Below, piece by piece: positions 1 to 7,940 of a DNA stretch of 64,000 nt (position 1 is its first letter; each line of letters starts with the position of its first letter). Under the pieces are notes generated by a model. That model saw nothing but the letters and a program-made list of their open reading frames with translations, was not told the DNA's origin and searched no databases. The stretch comes from Lachnotalea glycerini. Its GTDB lineage: Bacteria > Bacillota > Clostridia > Lachnospirales > Lachnospiraceae. The position numbers and the translations under genes were made by a program. The stretch is from NCBI RefSeq assembly GCF_003201285.1, contig NZ_QICS01000008.1:115566-179565 (forward strand). Direction: 5' to 3'.

Positions 1-600
1 TTGACAGGAATCTTTATTGAAATTAATCAACTTTCTACCGCATAAAGTACATTCTTTCACAGTGTACACAAACTTTTTGTGTTCATCACTATAAAAGTGA
101 GAATACATGGACTTATCAAATTCACTCATTTTGTGATATGTAACATATCTGTGCCAACGTCTATAGTCCTGAAAGGCATAGTCCGCGGCTTCATATGTTA
201 AATAAAACAATTTTGATACATCATTGAGATTTTTACATCTTGCATAATGTATTGCCATGCGAGGAGCAAGAATATGGCTTGCAAAATAATCGGCTTCTTT
301 TTCGTGTTGTTCGGTTCTAGGTGTACCGTGTCCTAAAACATGATGTCCTAATTCATGCATTAGTGAAAAGCGAACTCTTCCATAAGGCATATTATCATTA
401 TAAAAAACTGTATTTTTAAGTGTAAATGCATCATTAGATACAACAAAGCAACCCTGTTTCTTTTTAGAAGATTGCGAATTATATGATTTTGTTTTAAAGC
501 CATACATCTTTAATAATTTAAAACAATCAATAGGAAAAGAATGAACATCACATTCTTTGAATACTTCTAAAATTGATGATTTAATTTTTAAATAATCCAT
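1..600 (-). CDS. ImmA/IrrE-family metallopeptidase, 3' end outside window
   Basis: Leftward gene starting at ATG 600-598 behind an AAAGGT ribosome site; it is still open at base 1. At residues 82-86 it has the zinc-protease motif HELGH, with a likely third ligand in KEADYFA (E102). A CxxC pair near the visible end suggests a C-terminal zinc ribbon. ImmA/IrrE proteases cleave or derepress the CI-like repressor encoded next to them to trigger prophage induction. The gene lies 15 bp downstream of the repressor in the same operon, which is the usual arrangement. The family call is firm; the target (the 616-1200 product) is inferred from adjacency. Confidence 0.9.
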   Translation of the reverse strand, partial: MDYLKIKSSILEVFKECDVHSFPIDCFKLLKMYGFKTKSYNSQSSKKKQGCFVVSNDAFTLKNTVFYNDNMPYGRVRFSLMHELGHHVLGHGTPRTEQHEKEADYFASHILAPRMAIHYARCKNLNDVSKLFYLTYEAADYAFQDYRRWHRYVTYHKMSEFDKSMYSHFYSDEHKKFVYTVKECTLCGRKLINFNKDSCQ

Positions 601-615
601 ATTAGTACCTTTATA

Positions 616-1200
616 TTATTCTTCGTCATCATCCACTGAAAATAATAATGACACCAAATCGTAAGCTTGTTCACGTGTTATCTTTTTACCATTTCTAGCA
701 ACCAGAGACTTGATATCTTCCTCGGTTGGTTCGTATTTTTTCTTAGATTCTTTCTTTTCTTCCAATGATACGATATTCTGCTCTGTGTATTGAGGTATAT
801 AGGTTAAATCAGACACGCGATTTACAGCTTCTGCTTTGCCCTCCATATTAAGTTTATCAAATTCTTTTAAAAGATTTAATTCAATTTCAGAGTTCATATA
901 AGTGGATAATCTTTTTAAAACATTATTATTTTTTTTGTGCATTTCTATTATTACAGGCGTTTTTGGTACTTCATATCCCATTAACCATGCTTCACTCACA
1001 TTTAGTGCTAAAGATAAAATAGACAGCTTATCTTGGCCTGGCTCAACTCGACCAGATACATACTGGCTTAAATCGGATTTGCTAAGCTTAGTATTAAATT
1101 TTTCGCAAATAGGTTGAGCTAAATTAAGAATATCAATCTGTTTAAGATTTCTCTCTTCCATAATTTCTTTAAGTCTTTTTGCAGTATTTCCTACTTTCAT
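616..1200 (-). CDS. CI-like phage repressor, XRE-type HTH
   Basis: A 194-residue protein. Residues 8-65 form an XRE/Cro-CI helix-turn-helix (KRLKEIMEERNLKQIDILN, then SKSDLSQYVSGRVEPGQDKL and a SEAWLMGY end typical of clostridial phage repressors). The C-terminal half is charged and probably mediates oligomerisation; no LexA-type Ser/Lys peptidase residues are obvious, consistent with control by the neighbouring ImmA protease rather than self-cleavage. It is transcribed divergently from the cro-like gene. The intervening region holds two GTTCAA-N5-TTGAAC palindromes it probably binds. Role as master lysogeny repressor is inferred from position and domain. Confidence 0.9.
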   Translation of the reverse strand: MKVGNTAKRLKEIMEERNLKQIDILNLAQPICEKFNTKLSKSDLSQYVSGRVEPGQDKLSILSLALNVSEAWLMGYEVPKTPVIIEMHKKNNNVLKRLSTYMNSEIELNLLKEFDKLNMEGKAEAVNRVSDLTYIPQYTEQNIVSLEEKKESKKKYEPTEEDIKSLVARNGKKITREQAYDLVSLLFSVDDDEE

Positions 1201-1232
1201 GTTACCCCTTCGCTTTCATTTTATTATTTACT

Positions 1233-1261
1233 ATATTAACACGTTTTGAATAAAAGTTCAA
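1233..1261 (-). promoter_or_regulatory. Leftward repressor promoter
   Basis: On the minus strand TTGAAC (1261-1256) is followed after 17 bp by TAATAT (1238-1233), a good sigma-A promoter 33 bp upstream of the repressor ATG. The -35 box is itself a TTGAAC operator half-site, suggesting autoregulation. Confidence 0.65.
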
Positions 1262-1277
1262 TAGACAAAAACAAAAA

Positions 1278-1294
1278 GTTCAAAATAATTGAAT
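1278..1294. promoter_or_regulatory. Immunity operator O1
   Basis: GTTCAA-AATAA-TTGAAT, an inverted repeat with a 5-bp centre and one mismatch to the GTTCAA-N5-TTGAAC consensus shared with 1338-1354 and 1589-1605. It lies between the two divergent promoters. Confidence 0.7.
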
Positions 1295-1301
1295 TTTAGT
1301 A

Positions 1302-1330
1302 TTGACAGTGAATTTTATTGATGATAATAT
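1302..1330 (+). promoter_or_regulatory. Rightward early promoter
   Basis: TTGACA (1302-1307), 17-bp spacer, TAATAT (1325-1330). It is bracketed by operators at 1278 and 1338 and drives the cro-like and antirepressor genes. Confidence 0.75.
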
Positions 1331-1337
1331 GAAGATA

Positions 1338-1354
1338 GTTCAAACGCGTTGAAC
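1338..1354. promoter_or_regulatory. Immunity operator O2
   Basis: Perfect palindrome GTTCAA-ACGCG-TTGAAC just after the -10 box of the rightward promoter; binding here would block initiation. Confidence 0.75.
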
Positions 1355-1378
1355 ATTAAAAAGATAGGAGGAATAATC

Positions 1379-1603
1379 TTGTCGTACAATTATAATAAGT
1401 TAAGAGGAAAAATTGTAGAGAAATATGGCACGCAAGGTAAATTCGCGGCAGAGCTAGGAGTGTCAGAGCGAACGTTGTCTTTAAAGTTAAATGGAGCAAT
1501 TTACTTTAAACAAGACGAGATCACAAAGGCATCTAATCTTCTAGGAATATCTGATAATGAGATAATGTTATATTTTTTTAATCAAGAAGTTCAATTAAAT
1601 TGA
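1379..1603 (+). CDS. Cro-like regulator (DUF739 family)
   Basis: A 74-residue HTH protein beginning at TTG 1379, chosen because AGGAGG at 1366-1371 is correctly spaced; an in-frame TTG at 1349 lies inside operator O2 and has no ribosome site. The sequence (YNKLRGKIVEKYGTQ, then LGVSERTLSLKLNG and FKQDEITKASNLLGI) matches the DUF739/Cro family that sits opposite CI-like repressors in Firmicute phages. It should favour the lytic side of the switch by binding the same operators. Its stop codon lies inside operator O3. Confidence 0.85.
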   Translation: MSYNYNKLRGKIVEKYGTQGKFAAELGVSERTLSLKLNGAIYFKQDEITKASNLLGISDNEIMLYFFNQEVQLN

Positions 1604-1605
1604 AC
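1589..1605. promoter_or_regulatory. Immunity operator O3
   Basis: GTTCAA-TTAAA-TTGAAC, extended to an 8-bp-armed palindrome (1587-1607). It overlaps the cro stop codon and precedes the antirepressor ribosome site, so it could act as a roadblock or DNA-looping site. Confidence 0.65.
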
Positions 1606-1621
1606 TTGAAAGGAGCAACAT

Positions 1622-2404
1622 ATGAATCAATTTGAATTAATTAACAAAAAAGGACTGACCCCTATTGAAATAACATTGCAGATTGATGAAAACGGAATGA
1701 CTACGGCTAGGAAACTCTATGAATTTTTAGAATTAGCAAAAGGACAATTTTCAAGATGGTGCAATAGTAACATTTTAACAAATAGTTTTGCAGATGAAAA
1801 TAAGGATTACATAGGGTTCGACATCAATGTCGAGGGCAACGATACCAAAGATTACAAGCTTACTGCTGATTTTGCTAAAAAACTTGCAATGGCTTCCAAA
1901 TCAGAAAAAGGTGAGCAAGCAAGAAACTATTTCATTAAGGTAGAAAATAAATTGAAGGACCTCACAAAACCTCATTGTATAGAAGATGTCCTAATTGAAT
2001 CACTTCAAGAAATGAAAGCTATGAAAGAGCAATTTGCAAAGCATGATAAAGAAATCACTTCGGTTAAAGACCGAGTTGAAAGTATTCGTGAAGTAGTTGC
2101 ACTTGATACAACTTCTTGGAGAGAAGATACGAGTAATATTCTTAAAAAAATTGGACATAGTCTTGGCGGTGGTCAAATTTATAGCCAAGTGAGAGCAGAG
2201 AGTTATGAGTTGTTAGAAAAACGAATGGGTGTGAGCTTAGCAACAAGACTTACAAATAAACGTAGGAGAATGGCAGATGAAGGAATCTGTAAATCTAAGA
2301 GAGACAAGCTATCTTATGTTGATATCATTGCAGAAGATAAGAAGTTGATTGAGGGTTACATGGCTATTGTAAAAGAAATGGCTATTAGATATGGAGCAGC
2401 GTAG
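1622..2404 (+). CDS. Phage antirepressor (AntA/AntB + ORF6C)
   Basis: A 260-residue protein with an N-terminal AntA/AntB domain (about 12-115; markers MTTARKLYEFLE, QFSRWC, DYKLTADFAKKLAMASKSEKG, then RNYFIKVE). A coiled segment at roughly 125-165 leads to a C-terminal ORF6C-like domain (QIYSQVRAESYELLEKR, RLTNKRRRMADEG). Antirepressors of this type neutralise CI-like repressors or bind DNA early in lytic growth. ATG 1622 has AAAGGAG 10 bp upstream. It lies directly after cro, the usual location. Confidence 0.9.
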   Translation: MNQFELINKKGLTPIEITLQIDENGMTTARKLYEFLELAKGQFSRWCNSNILTNSFADENKDYIGFDINVEGNDTKDYKLTADFAKKLAMASKSEKGEQARNYFIKVENKLKDLTKPHCIEDVLIESLQEMKAMKEQFAKHDKEITSVKDRVESIREVVALDTTSWREDTSNILKKIGHSLGGGQIYSQVRAESYELLEKRMGVSLATRLTNKRRRMADEGICKSKRDKLSYVDIIAEDKKLIEGYMAIVKEMAIRYGAA

Positions 2405-2418
2405 AAAGGAGTTTATTT

Positions 2419-2601
2419 ATGCAATATCCAAAACCAATTATGAGTATAACAGAACTTACCACCCTTGGATTTAACAGAGAAACATTAAAACAATATACCT
2501 ACATAAAAGGTTTCCCTGGAACAAAGACACCCGGAGGTGGAAAGTGGATAGTTGATACAGAAGAATTTGAAAAGTGGAGAAAGCAGAGGATGATTAAGTG
2601 A
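2419..2601 (+). CDS. Excisionase-like small HTH protein
   Basis: A 60-residue protein with a MerR/excisionase-type winged helix (MSITELTTLGFNRETLKQYTY, then GFPGTKTPGGGKWIVDTEEFEKW). Its ribosome site AAAGGAG is well placed. Such proteins bend DNA for excision or act as small transcription factors. No integrase is in the window, so an excisionase role is unconfirmed. Confidence 0.7.
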   Translation: MQYPKPIMSITELTTLGFNRETLKQYTYIKGFPGTKTPGGGKWIVDTEEFEKWRKQRMIK

Positions 2602-2605
2602 ATTA

Positions 2606-2722
2606 TTAGAGCAGATAACAATAACCACTTTAGGAGTAGCAGAAATGATGGAAACATAACATTACAAAATACTTGAAAAGTTAAAGAGCATCACATTAAT
2701 GAATCTGAGGGCTAATCATTAA
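2606..2722 (+). pseudogene. Rha-like phage regulator remnant
   Basis: A reading frame with no proper start encodes LEQITITTLGVAEMMET, then an in-frame TAA (2657-2659), then HYKILEKLKSIT and a few further residues. The two halves together resemble the N-terminus of phage Rha-family regulatory proteins (GVAEMMETxHYKILEKL). Everything C-terminal has been lost, so this is a decayed fragment between two intact genes. Confidence 0.55.
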
Positions 2723-2737
2723 TACAAGGGGGTATAA

Positions 2738-2887
2738 ATGATGATGATAATTGGAACCTACGAAGAAATAGCAATAATAACACAAAATTGCTACGGAAAT
2801 TGTAAGGAATCAAATTGTATTTTTAAAGATTTAGAAAAGTGTCCACTTGAAAATGAACATTTTGAAATAAAGGAGAACGAGCAATGA
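2738..2887 (+). CDS. Small Cys-containing protein
   Basis: A 49-residue protein starting at ATG 2738 behind AAGGGGG. Its four cysteines (NCYGNCKESNC ... KCP) could bind a metal. It ends in an ATGA overlap with the next gene, implying translational coupling. Function unknown. Confidence 0.6.
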   Translation: MMMIIGTYEEIAIITQNCYGNCKESNCIFKDLEKCPLENEHFEIKENEQ

Positions 2888-3162
2888 CAGACAATACATC
2901 AAAACAAATAGATGGATTTGTAACAAGACAGAAAGCGTTGATTTTAACTGAAACCAACTTATCTAAAAGATGCTTACTCGTGGCTATGTGGCATGGATTT
3001 GTCACAGGTCTGAAGCTTACAAATGCAATTTCTAATTATGATTACGAAAATTTAGAACAGGTAATAAAAAATTTTGCAGAAAGGATTAATAAGGATGAAG
3101 AGAAAATTAATGGCAGTGTTTGCGGCGGTTCTTTTGCTTCCAAAACTGCAAATAGATGCTAA
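2884..3162 (+). CDS. Hypothetical early phage protein
   Basis: A 92-residue protein starting in the ATGA overlap at 2884, with AAAGGAG upstream. Composition suggests a helical soluble protein. Its 3' end overlaps the start of the 3D-domain gene by 68 bp in another frame, a long overlap even for this operon. Function not recognised. Confidence 0.6.
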   Translation: MTDNTSKQIDGFVTRQKALILTETNLSKRCLLVAMWHGFVTGLKLTNAISNYDYENLEQVIKNFAERINKDEEKINGSVCGGSFASKTANRC

Positions 3163-3490
3163 GCCAAAGATATTTTATGGTACGACAAATGAGTTTACAG
3201 TTTATGGCTATTGTGCATGTAAAAAGTGTTGTGACAAATCGGACAAGTTAACCTATACCGAAACAACAGCGTTACAGGATAGAACGATTGCAGTCGACCC
3301 AAGTGTGATTCCTTTAGGCTCAACAGTATTGATTTACTATGAGGATTCTTTGATTGGTATTTACCAAGCGGAGGATATTGGCGGTGATATAAAGGGAAAT
3401 ACGATTGATATGTACTTTGAAAATCATTCAGATGCTTTGGATTGGGGAATTAATGATTGTGATGTTGTGATTGTAGATGCAAAAGGGTAA
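3095..3490 (+). CDS. Secreted 3D-domain protein
   Basis: The preferred start ATG 3095 gives a signal-peptide-like N-terminus (MKRKLMAVFAAVLLLPK) behind AGAAAGGA. The remainder is a 3D domain: FTVYGYCACKKCCDKS, then RTIAVDPSVIPLGSTV, then AEDIGGDIKGNTIDMYF. The conserved aspartates fall in VDPS, AEDIGG and IDMYF. 3D domains form a double-psi beta-barrel found in cell-wall-acting transglycosylase-like proteins. It is unusual in an early operon rather than the lysis cassette; it may modify the wall or be a lysogeny-related factor. Family call firm, role inferred. Confidence 0.8.
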   Translation: MKRKLMAVFAAVLLLPKLQIDAKPKIFYGTTNEFTVYGYCACKKCCDKSDKLTYTETTALQDRTIAVDPSVIPLGSTVLIYYEDSLIGIYQAEDIGGDIKGNTIDMYFENHSDALDWGINDCDVVIVDAKG

Positions 3491-3761
3491 ACAACTAACA
3501 CAGTCTGATTTGCAAAAAATATTAAATCGGGTCAAATTCAATCAAAAAGAAAAATTTCCGGTCGCATGTAAAATACATAACAGAGCAGAGTCTTACAAAG
3601 AAATTTGGATTGATTGCAGTAATAATGTAAAGCGGTCAATAACAATTTCCTCACATATTAGGGCGTGCAAAGAGTTCAACAACTATTTGAGCGAGCATGA
3701 TGCGGTATGTGGTTTATATATAAGCGTAATAGGAGTACATAGGCTGCAGGTTAGATTCTGA
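3477..3761 (+). CDS. Hypothetical phage protein
   Basis: A 94-residue basic protein whose ATG lies inside the end of the 3D-domain gene (14-bp overlap), so it is probably translationally coupled. No recognised domain; two cysteines and a predicted beta-rich C-terminal half (GLYISVIGVHRLQVRF). Confidence 0.55.
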   Translation: MQKGKQLTQSDLQKILNRVKFNQKEKFPVACKIHNRAESYKEIWIDCSNNVKRSITISSHIRACKEFNNYLSEHDAVCGLYISVIGVHRLQVRF

Positions 3762-3766
3762 AAGGA

Positions 3767-3946
3767 GTGATAAATATTAAACAGCCAAAGAAACTTACCA
3801 GGGAACAAAAAGAAATCGTTGCGAACAATAATTTAATTACCAAAGAGTGGATGTTTGCAGATGACTTGGGTTCTTATCTGAAAATCATTCACAAAAACAC
3901 AGGTAAAATCAAATTAATTGATAAATATAAGAAGAAAGTAAGGTGA
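3767..3946 (+). CDS. Small DUF6906-like protein
   Basis: A 59-residue protein starting at GTG 3767. The pattern PKKLTREQKEIVANNN, then DLGSYLKIIHKNTGKIKLID resembles the short DUF6906 proteins common in Firmicute phages. The ribosome site is weak (AAAGG very close to the GTG) and translation may be coupled to the upstream gene. Function unknown. Confidence 0.55.
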   Translation: MINIKQPKKLTREQKEIVANNNLITKEWMFADDLGSYLKIIHKNTGKIKLIDKYKKKVR

Positions 3947-3950
3947 TTAA

Positions 3951-4118
3951 TTGAACGTAATGGACAAAGCAGAGCGTATCGCAAATGCAATAAGCTACAA
4001 AGTGCCTTTGACCTTTGACAAGTGGAGAGAGGTAAGAGATATTGTAATTTTGGAACTTGGAGAAATCAAAAAAGAAGAATCCCAAGGAACAGCCATTCCA
4101 AAGGATTCAAGCAACTAA
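3951..4118 (+). CDS. Small hypothetical protein
   Basis: A 55-residue charged protein starting at TTG 3951, with AAGGTG 7 bp upstream; an in-frame ATG at 3960 is the alternative start. No recognised family. Confidence 0.5.
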   Translation: MNVMDKAERIANAISYKVPLTFDKWREVRDIVILELGEIKKEESQGTAIPKDSSN

Positions 4119-4165
4119 TAAACAATTTATAAAGTGATTATATCACCACAACGGAGGAAAAAGCA

Positions 4166-4759
4166 ATGGAAATTAACAATTACATAGAAATTCAAGGCAC
4201 GGTAGTATCAAATTTTGAGTTCAGTCATGAGGTTTTTGGAGAGAAATTCTATACATTTATGCTCTCAACAAAGAGAAATAGTGATATCGAAGACGTATTA
4301 CCTGCAATGGTATCTGAAAGATTACTTGACGTAAAAGTAGACCTTACTGACACAAAAATAGCTTTTATTGGGCAAGTTCGAACTTACAATCAGTATAAAG
4401 AGGGTAAATCAAGGCTTTTGGTATCTATATTTATGCTTGATATTATCGATTTGAGAGAGAAAGACTTTAACAATGTTGAGGTTACCGGTTATATTTGTAA
4501 GCTACCTGTATACAGAAAGACACCATTAGGACGAGAGATAGCAGATTTGTTACTTGCGGTTAACAGACCTTATAAAAAGACTGACTATATTCCATGTATT
4601 ACGTGGGGCAGAAACGCAAGATACTCAGAGGGTTTAGTCGTTGGAGATTGTATAAAGATTATAGGCCGACTACAGAGCAGGGAATATGCAAAAAATGAAG
4701 AAGTAAAGGTAGCTTATGAATTATCTGTATCTAAGCTAACAGAAGCAAAACAGGATTAA
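4166..4759 (+). CDS. ssb: Single-stranded DNA-binding protein (OB fold)
   Basis: A 197-residue protein with a C-terminal OB-fold typical of SSB/PriB relatives (NNVEVTGYICKLPVYRKTPLG, ADLLLAVNRPYKKTDYIPCITWG, then GDCIKIIGRLQSREY). The N-terminal half looks like a second OB-type region (YIEIQGTVVSNFEF, then TKIAFIGQVRTYNQY). It coats single-stranded DNA during replication and RecT-mediated recombination. The tail lacks an acidic DDxPF-type tip, so partner recruitment may differ. It opens the recombination part of the early operon. Confidence 0.85.
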   Translation: MEINNYIEIQGTVVSNFEFSHEVFGEKFYTFMLSTKRNSDIEDVLPAMVSERLLDVKVDLTDTKIAFIGQVRTYNQYKEGKSRLLVSIFMLDIIDLREKDFNNVEVTGYICKLPVYRKTPLGREIADLLLAVNRPYKKTDYIPCITWGRNARYSEGLVVGDCIKIIGRLQSREYAKNEEVKVAYELSVSKLTEAKQD

Positions 4760-4772
4760 GGAGGTGTTTGAA

Positions 4773-5222
4773 ATGGACATTGGAGAAAAAACAAAACAAA
4801 TTCTTTTAAAAATTGGCTTTAATCCTGCCACAAAAGGATTTAGATATATCTGTGATGCGATTGCTTTATTAGATGAAGCGGACGGCAATGGAAAGACAAT
4901 AGGTTTATACAATGCAATAGCTAAAAAGAACAATGATACTTATTCAAGGGTCGAAAGAGCAATCAAGCACGCTTTTGATAGTGTAATCGAAAAAGGCAGT
5001 AATTTGAATATGGTAAATAAGTATTTAACAACTGTATATACAAGTAATTCAGCTTTGCTTCATACACTCTGGATTAATATTCAAGAAGAGATTAAAGAGG
5101 AACAATCCGGATTAAATCATAATACTGATCGATGCGAAACAGAAACAATAACAATTAACAAACAAGTGCTTAAGTCTGTAATAAATATGTTAGAAAAGGA
5201 GCTAGAAAACTATGGTAATTAA
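4773..5222 (+). CDS. Spo0A C-terminal-domain-like protein
   Basis: A 149-residue protein from ATG 4773 (AAGGAGG at 4758-4764). Residues 5-75 match the DNA-binding domain of the sporulation regulator Spo0A: KQILLKIGFNPATKGFRYICDAI, then LYNAIAKKNNDTYSRVERAIKHAF; SRVERAIKHAF is the recognition-helix signature. No receiver domain is present. Such phage proteins may act on 0A-box-like sites or as structural or replication factors; the real target is unknown. It overlaps the downstream ATPase gene by 11 bp. Confidence 0.8.
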   Translation: MDIGEKTKQILLKIGFNPATKGFRYICDAIALLDEADGNGKTIGLYNAIAKKNNDTYSRVERAIKHAFDSVIEKGSNLNMVNKYLTTVYTSNSALLHTLWINIQEEIKEEQSGLNHNTDRCETETITINKQVLKSVINMLEKELENYGN

Positions 5223-7155
5223 ATTAAAGAAACTTACAATGCAGAATTTTAAGTGTTATGAGAACTTCACAATAAATTTTTCTGACACAGTAACAAAAAT
5301 CAGTGGCAAGAATGAAGAGGGAAAAACTACCATTGAAGATGCAGTAAATTGGGTTCTTTTCAACAAGCTTGCAGACGGTACCAAGGCGGATAAAATCAGA
5401 CCGCATGATGAAAACGGCGTTGATATTGATTTTGTTGAAATTCTTATTGAACTGGATATGGAAGTGGATAAAAGACCTCTGAATATTATTAAAACTCAAA
5501 ATCAAGATTGGGTTACGAGAAGAGGCGAAACAGAGAAGTACTTTAAGGGAAATACCAATGGCTACATTGTAAATGGTACTCCAAAGAGTGAAACAGAGTT
5601 CAAGAAGTTCTTTTCAGAAATTATTGACGAGGAACTTTTCAAATTCACTACCAACGCAAATGCTTTTTTGAAGTTGAAAACAGAAGATAGACGAAAGAAG
5701 TTATTTGAGTTGATTTCAGACAAAACAGATGCTGATGTTATTAATCCTAAGTTTGAAGAATTAAGAGAGTTGTTTGAATCAAAAAGTATTGATGATCTGA
5801 TAAGTGAAAGTAATTTCGCCCTAAGGGGTAATGGAAAAACCAACAAAGGTTACAAGGGCGAAATTGATGATATCCCAACCGAAATCAACGCTATTAGCAA
5901 GCTAAAAGTGAGTGTTGATGTATCTGACTTGGAATTACAGAAAAACGCCTTAAAAGAACAAATTGCAGAAATTGAAAAACAGGAAGAGGATAACGAAAAG
6001 GCTTTTGAAGAGTTTAGCAAGTTTTCTGATGATATTATGCAATTGAAATTTAAGCAAAGTGATATTGAAAGAGCGGCATATGAAGAATTAAACAGTCAGA
6101 AGAGAGAAATTCAAAAGAAAATTGATGAAGCTGACCGAGGATTTAAAGATACTTTTTCAAGACACAGTAACATTGAAATGGATATCAAGAGATTACAGGA
6201 TAATATTGAGCGTAAAGATGCAGAACGTAAACAATTAGGTGTTGAATACAAGGAATTTCAAAGTAAAGTTTTTGATGAAAATACACTGATTTGCTCCATG
6301 TGTGGACAGGAATTTCCCGAAGAAAAATCGGCAGGGTATAGAGAGGATTTCGAGACTAAAAAGAGTAATGGACTTGCTTTGATGTATGAAAGAGGAATGA
6401 AATTAAAGGCTGAAATTGAAAAGCATAAAGAAGAACTTGCTACATATGAGAAACAGTTAGAATCACTTAAAGAAGAAAAAATAAAGTTCAATGCTGAAAA
6501 GGGAAAGGCAATGGAAGAACTCGCAAAACTTCCACAACAAGCTGACCTGTCAACAAATCAAGAATACGAAGCCTTGACTGCTGAAATTGCAAAAAAAGAA
6601 GAATCTTTGAAATCAATGAATAGCGGTGCTGATTATCGCAAGCAGTTAAAAGTCAAAAAGGATGAATTGAAAGAGGAACTAGATTCCGTAAATACTCAAA
6701 TATCCAAAGCCGATAATTCCAAAATCGAGGAAGAGATTGAAAGATACAAGGCTCGTCACAAAGAGGTTGTCCAGTTGGCTGCTAACGAAGAAAAGAAGTT
6801 GATGCTTTATGAAGATTTCAAAAAGGCAAAGATTGATTTGCTAACTGATGAGGTAAACAAGCACTTCTCAATTATTAAATGGAGATTGTTTGAAAAGAAT
6901 ATCCAAGCAGAGGGATATAAAAATATTTGTGAACCTACATATAAAGGTACTTTGTACGGAAATGGATTAAATGCAGGTCACAAAATCCTTATTGAAATGG
7001 ATATTATCAATACACTGCAGAAGATTAATAATGTGTCAGTACCAGTGTTCCTTGATAATGCAGAGAGATTAAGCACAGAGAATATTCCTAGCATGGATAG
7101 CCAGTTAATTGTTTTGAAAGTATCTGATGATAAATTGAAAGTGGAGGGCGAATAG
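5212..7155 (+). CDS. Rad50/SbcC-like AAA ATPase
   Basis: A 647-residue SMC-family ATPase. Walker A is GKNEEGKT (32-39); long heptad-rich coiled coils flank a CSMCG zinc-hook-like motif near residue 361; a Walker B-like VPVFLDNAERLS lies near 607. Rad50/SbcC proteins pair with a Mre11/SbcD nuclease to process DNA ends. No SbcD-like gene is present here, so the phage may use a host partner or the protein may help RecT recombination. It is shorter than host SbcC (about 1000 residues), as is usual in phages. Confidence 0.85.
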   Translation: MVIKLKKLTMQNFKCYENFTINFSDTVTKISGKNEEGKTTIEDAVNWVLFNKLADGTKADKIRPHDENGVDIDFVEILIELDMEVDKRPLNIIKTQNQDWVTRRGETEKYFKGNTNGYIVNGTPKSETEFKKFFSEIIDEELFKFTTNANAFLKLKTEDRRKKLFELISDKTDADVINPKFEELRELFESKSIDDLISESNFALRGNGKTNKGYKGEIDDIPTEINAISKLKVSVDVSDLELQKNALKEQIAEIEKQEEDNEKAFEEFSKFSDDIMQLKFKQSDIERAAYEELNSQKREIQKKIDEADRGFKDTFSRHSNIEMDIKRLQDNIERKDAERKQLGVEYKEFQSKVFDENTLICSMCGQEFPEEKSAGYREDFETKKSNGLALMYERGMKLKAEIEKHKEELATYEKQLESLKEEKIKFNAEKGKAMEELAKLPQQADLSTNQEYEALTAEIAKKEESLKSMNSGADYRKQLKVKKDELKEELDSVNTQISKADNSKIEEEIERYKARHKEVVQLAANEEKKLMLYEDFKKAKIDLLTDEVNKHFSIIKWRLFEKNIQAEGYKNICEPTYKGTLYGNGLNAGHKILIEMDIINTLQKINNVSVPVFLDNAERLSTENIPSMDSQLIVLKVSDDKLKVEGE

Positions 7156-7156
7156 T

Positions 7157-7432
7157 ATGAATACTCATTCAACTGACAATAGAACATTGAGAACTCATGA
7201 ATCAAAGCATCAATATGTTTTGCTTGCTGAAAGAAACGGCATTTACAAATATGTTGGAAAGACTTATTGGAGTTGTCATGATTTAAACTTAACTGTAAAA
7301 ATTACTACTGCAAAAAAATGGAATTCTATTAAATCAGTTGAGAACTTTGTTGAAAAGTATTGCAGTGGATACAAAACAAAAATTAAAGAGATTAAAGTTA
7401 CCTATGATTTAGTGGAAAGTGAGGATCAGTAA
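7157..7432 (+). CDS. Hypothetical phage protein
   Basis: A 91-residue protein starting 1 bp after the ATPase stop; the end of that gene (GTGGAGGG) supplies its ribosome site. No recognised domain. Central stretch YVLLAERNGIYKYVGKTYWS looks beta-rich. Confidence 0.6.
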   Translation: MNTHSTDNRTLRTHESKHQYVLLAERNGIYKYVGKTYWSCHDLNLTVKITTAKKWNSIKSVENFVEKYCSGYKTKIKEIKVTYDLVESEDQ

Positions 7433-7636
7433 ATGTTAGATGCAAGAATCGGTGATATTGTTATCATGAATAATAAATACTATGTTCCCAAAGAAAAGCA
7501 GGGCAAGGAATTTGAGGTTGTCAGCGAGCCTTGGAATTTATGCGGAACTATGGTTGTGAAACTAGAAGGAGTTCGAGGTGGTTATGCCATGGACGGATTG
7601 GATTTGATTTGTAGAAGTGAAAGTGAGGGAAAATAG
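7433..7636 (+). CDS. Small SH3-like hypothetical protein
   Basis: A 67-residue protein beginning immediately after the previous stop. The pattern ARIGDIVIMNNKYYVPKEKQG, then FEVVSEP resembles small beta-barrel (SH3-like/KOW-like) phage proteins. Function unknown. Confidence 0.55.
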   Translation: MLDARIGDIVIMNNKYYVPKEKQGKEFEVVSEPWNLCGTMVVKLEGVRGGYAMDGLDLICRSESEGK

Positions 7637-7927
7637 ATGGCACAGACAACAGTTTATACTTGCGATATTTGCAAGCAATCAAAGAGTAATGATGATTTAT
7701 TAAAAATCAAAGTAACAGCAGGTACTTATCGCGGAGTTAGAATTGCAGGATTTACAGGAGCTACGACATTGGAAGTTGATATCTGCAAAGAGTGCTTAAA
7801 GAAGAAAGGCTTTGTTGTGGAATCAAAGAAAGAAGAGGAAGAGCAAGACGCAAAGAAGAACCAGAAAACCCTTGAAGATAAGCTATACGATATTTTAGAA
7901 GATATGGGCGTGGCGTTCCAAGAGTAG
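7637..7927 (+). CDS. Zinc-ribbon-like hypothetical protein
   Basis: A 96-residue protein with two CxxC pairs, YTCDICKQS and DICKECLKKK, likely forming one zinc ribbon, and a highly acidic/basic tail. It starts directly after the previous stop. A nucleic-acid or protein adaptor role is plausible; none is demonstrable. Confidence 0.6.
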   Translation: MAQTTVYTCDICKQSKSNDDLLKIKVTAGTYRGVRIAGFTGATTLEVDICKECLKKKGFVVESKKEEEEQDAKKNQKTLEDKLYDILEDMGVAFQE

Positions 7928-7940
7928 GGGGAGGTTAATT

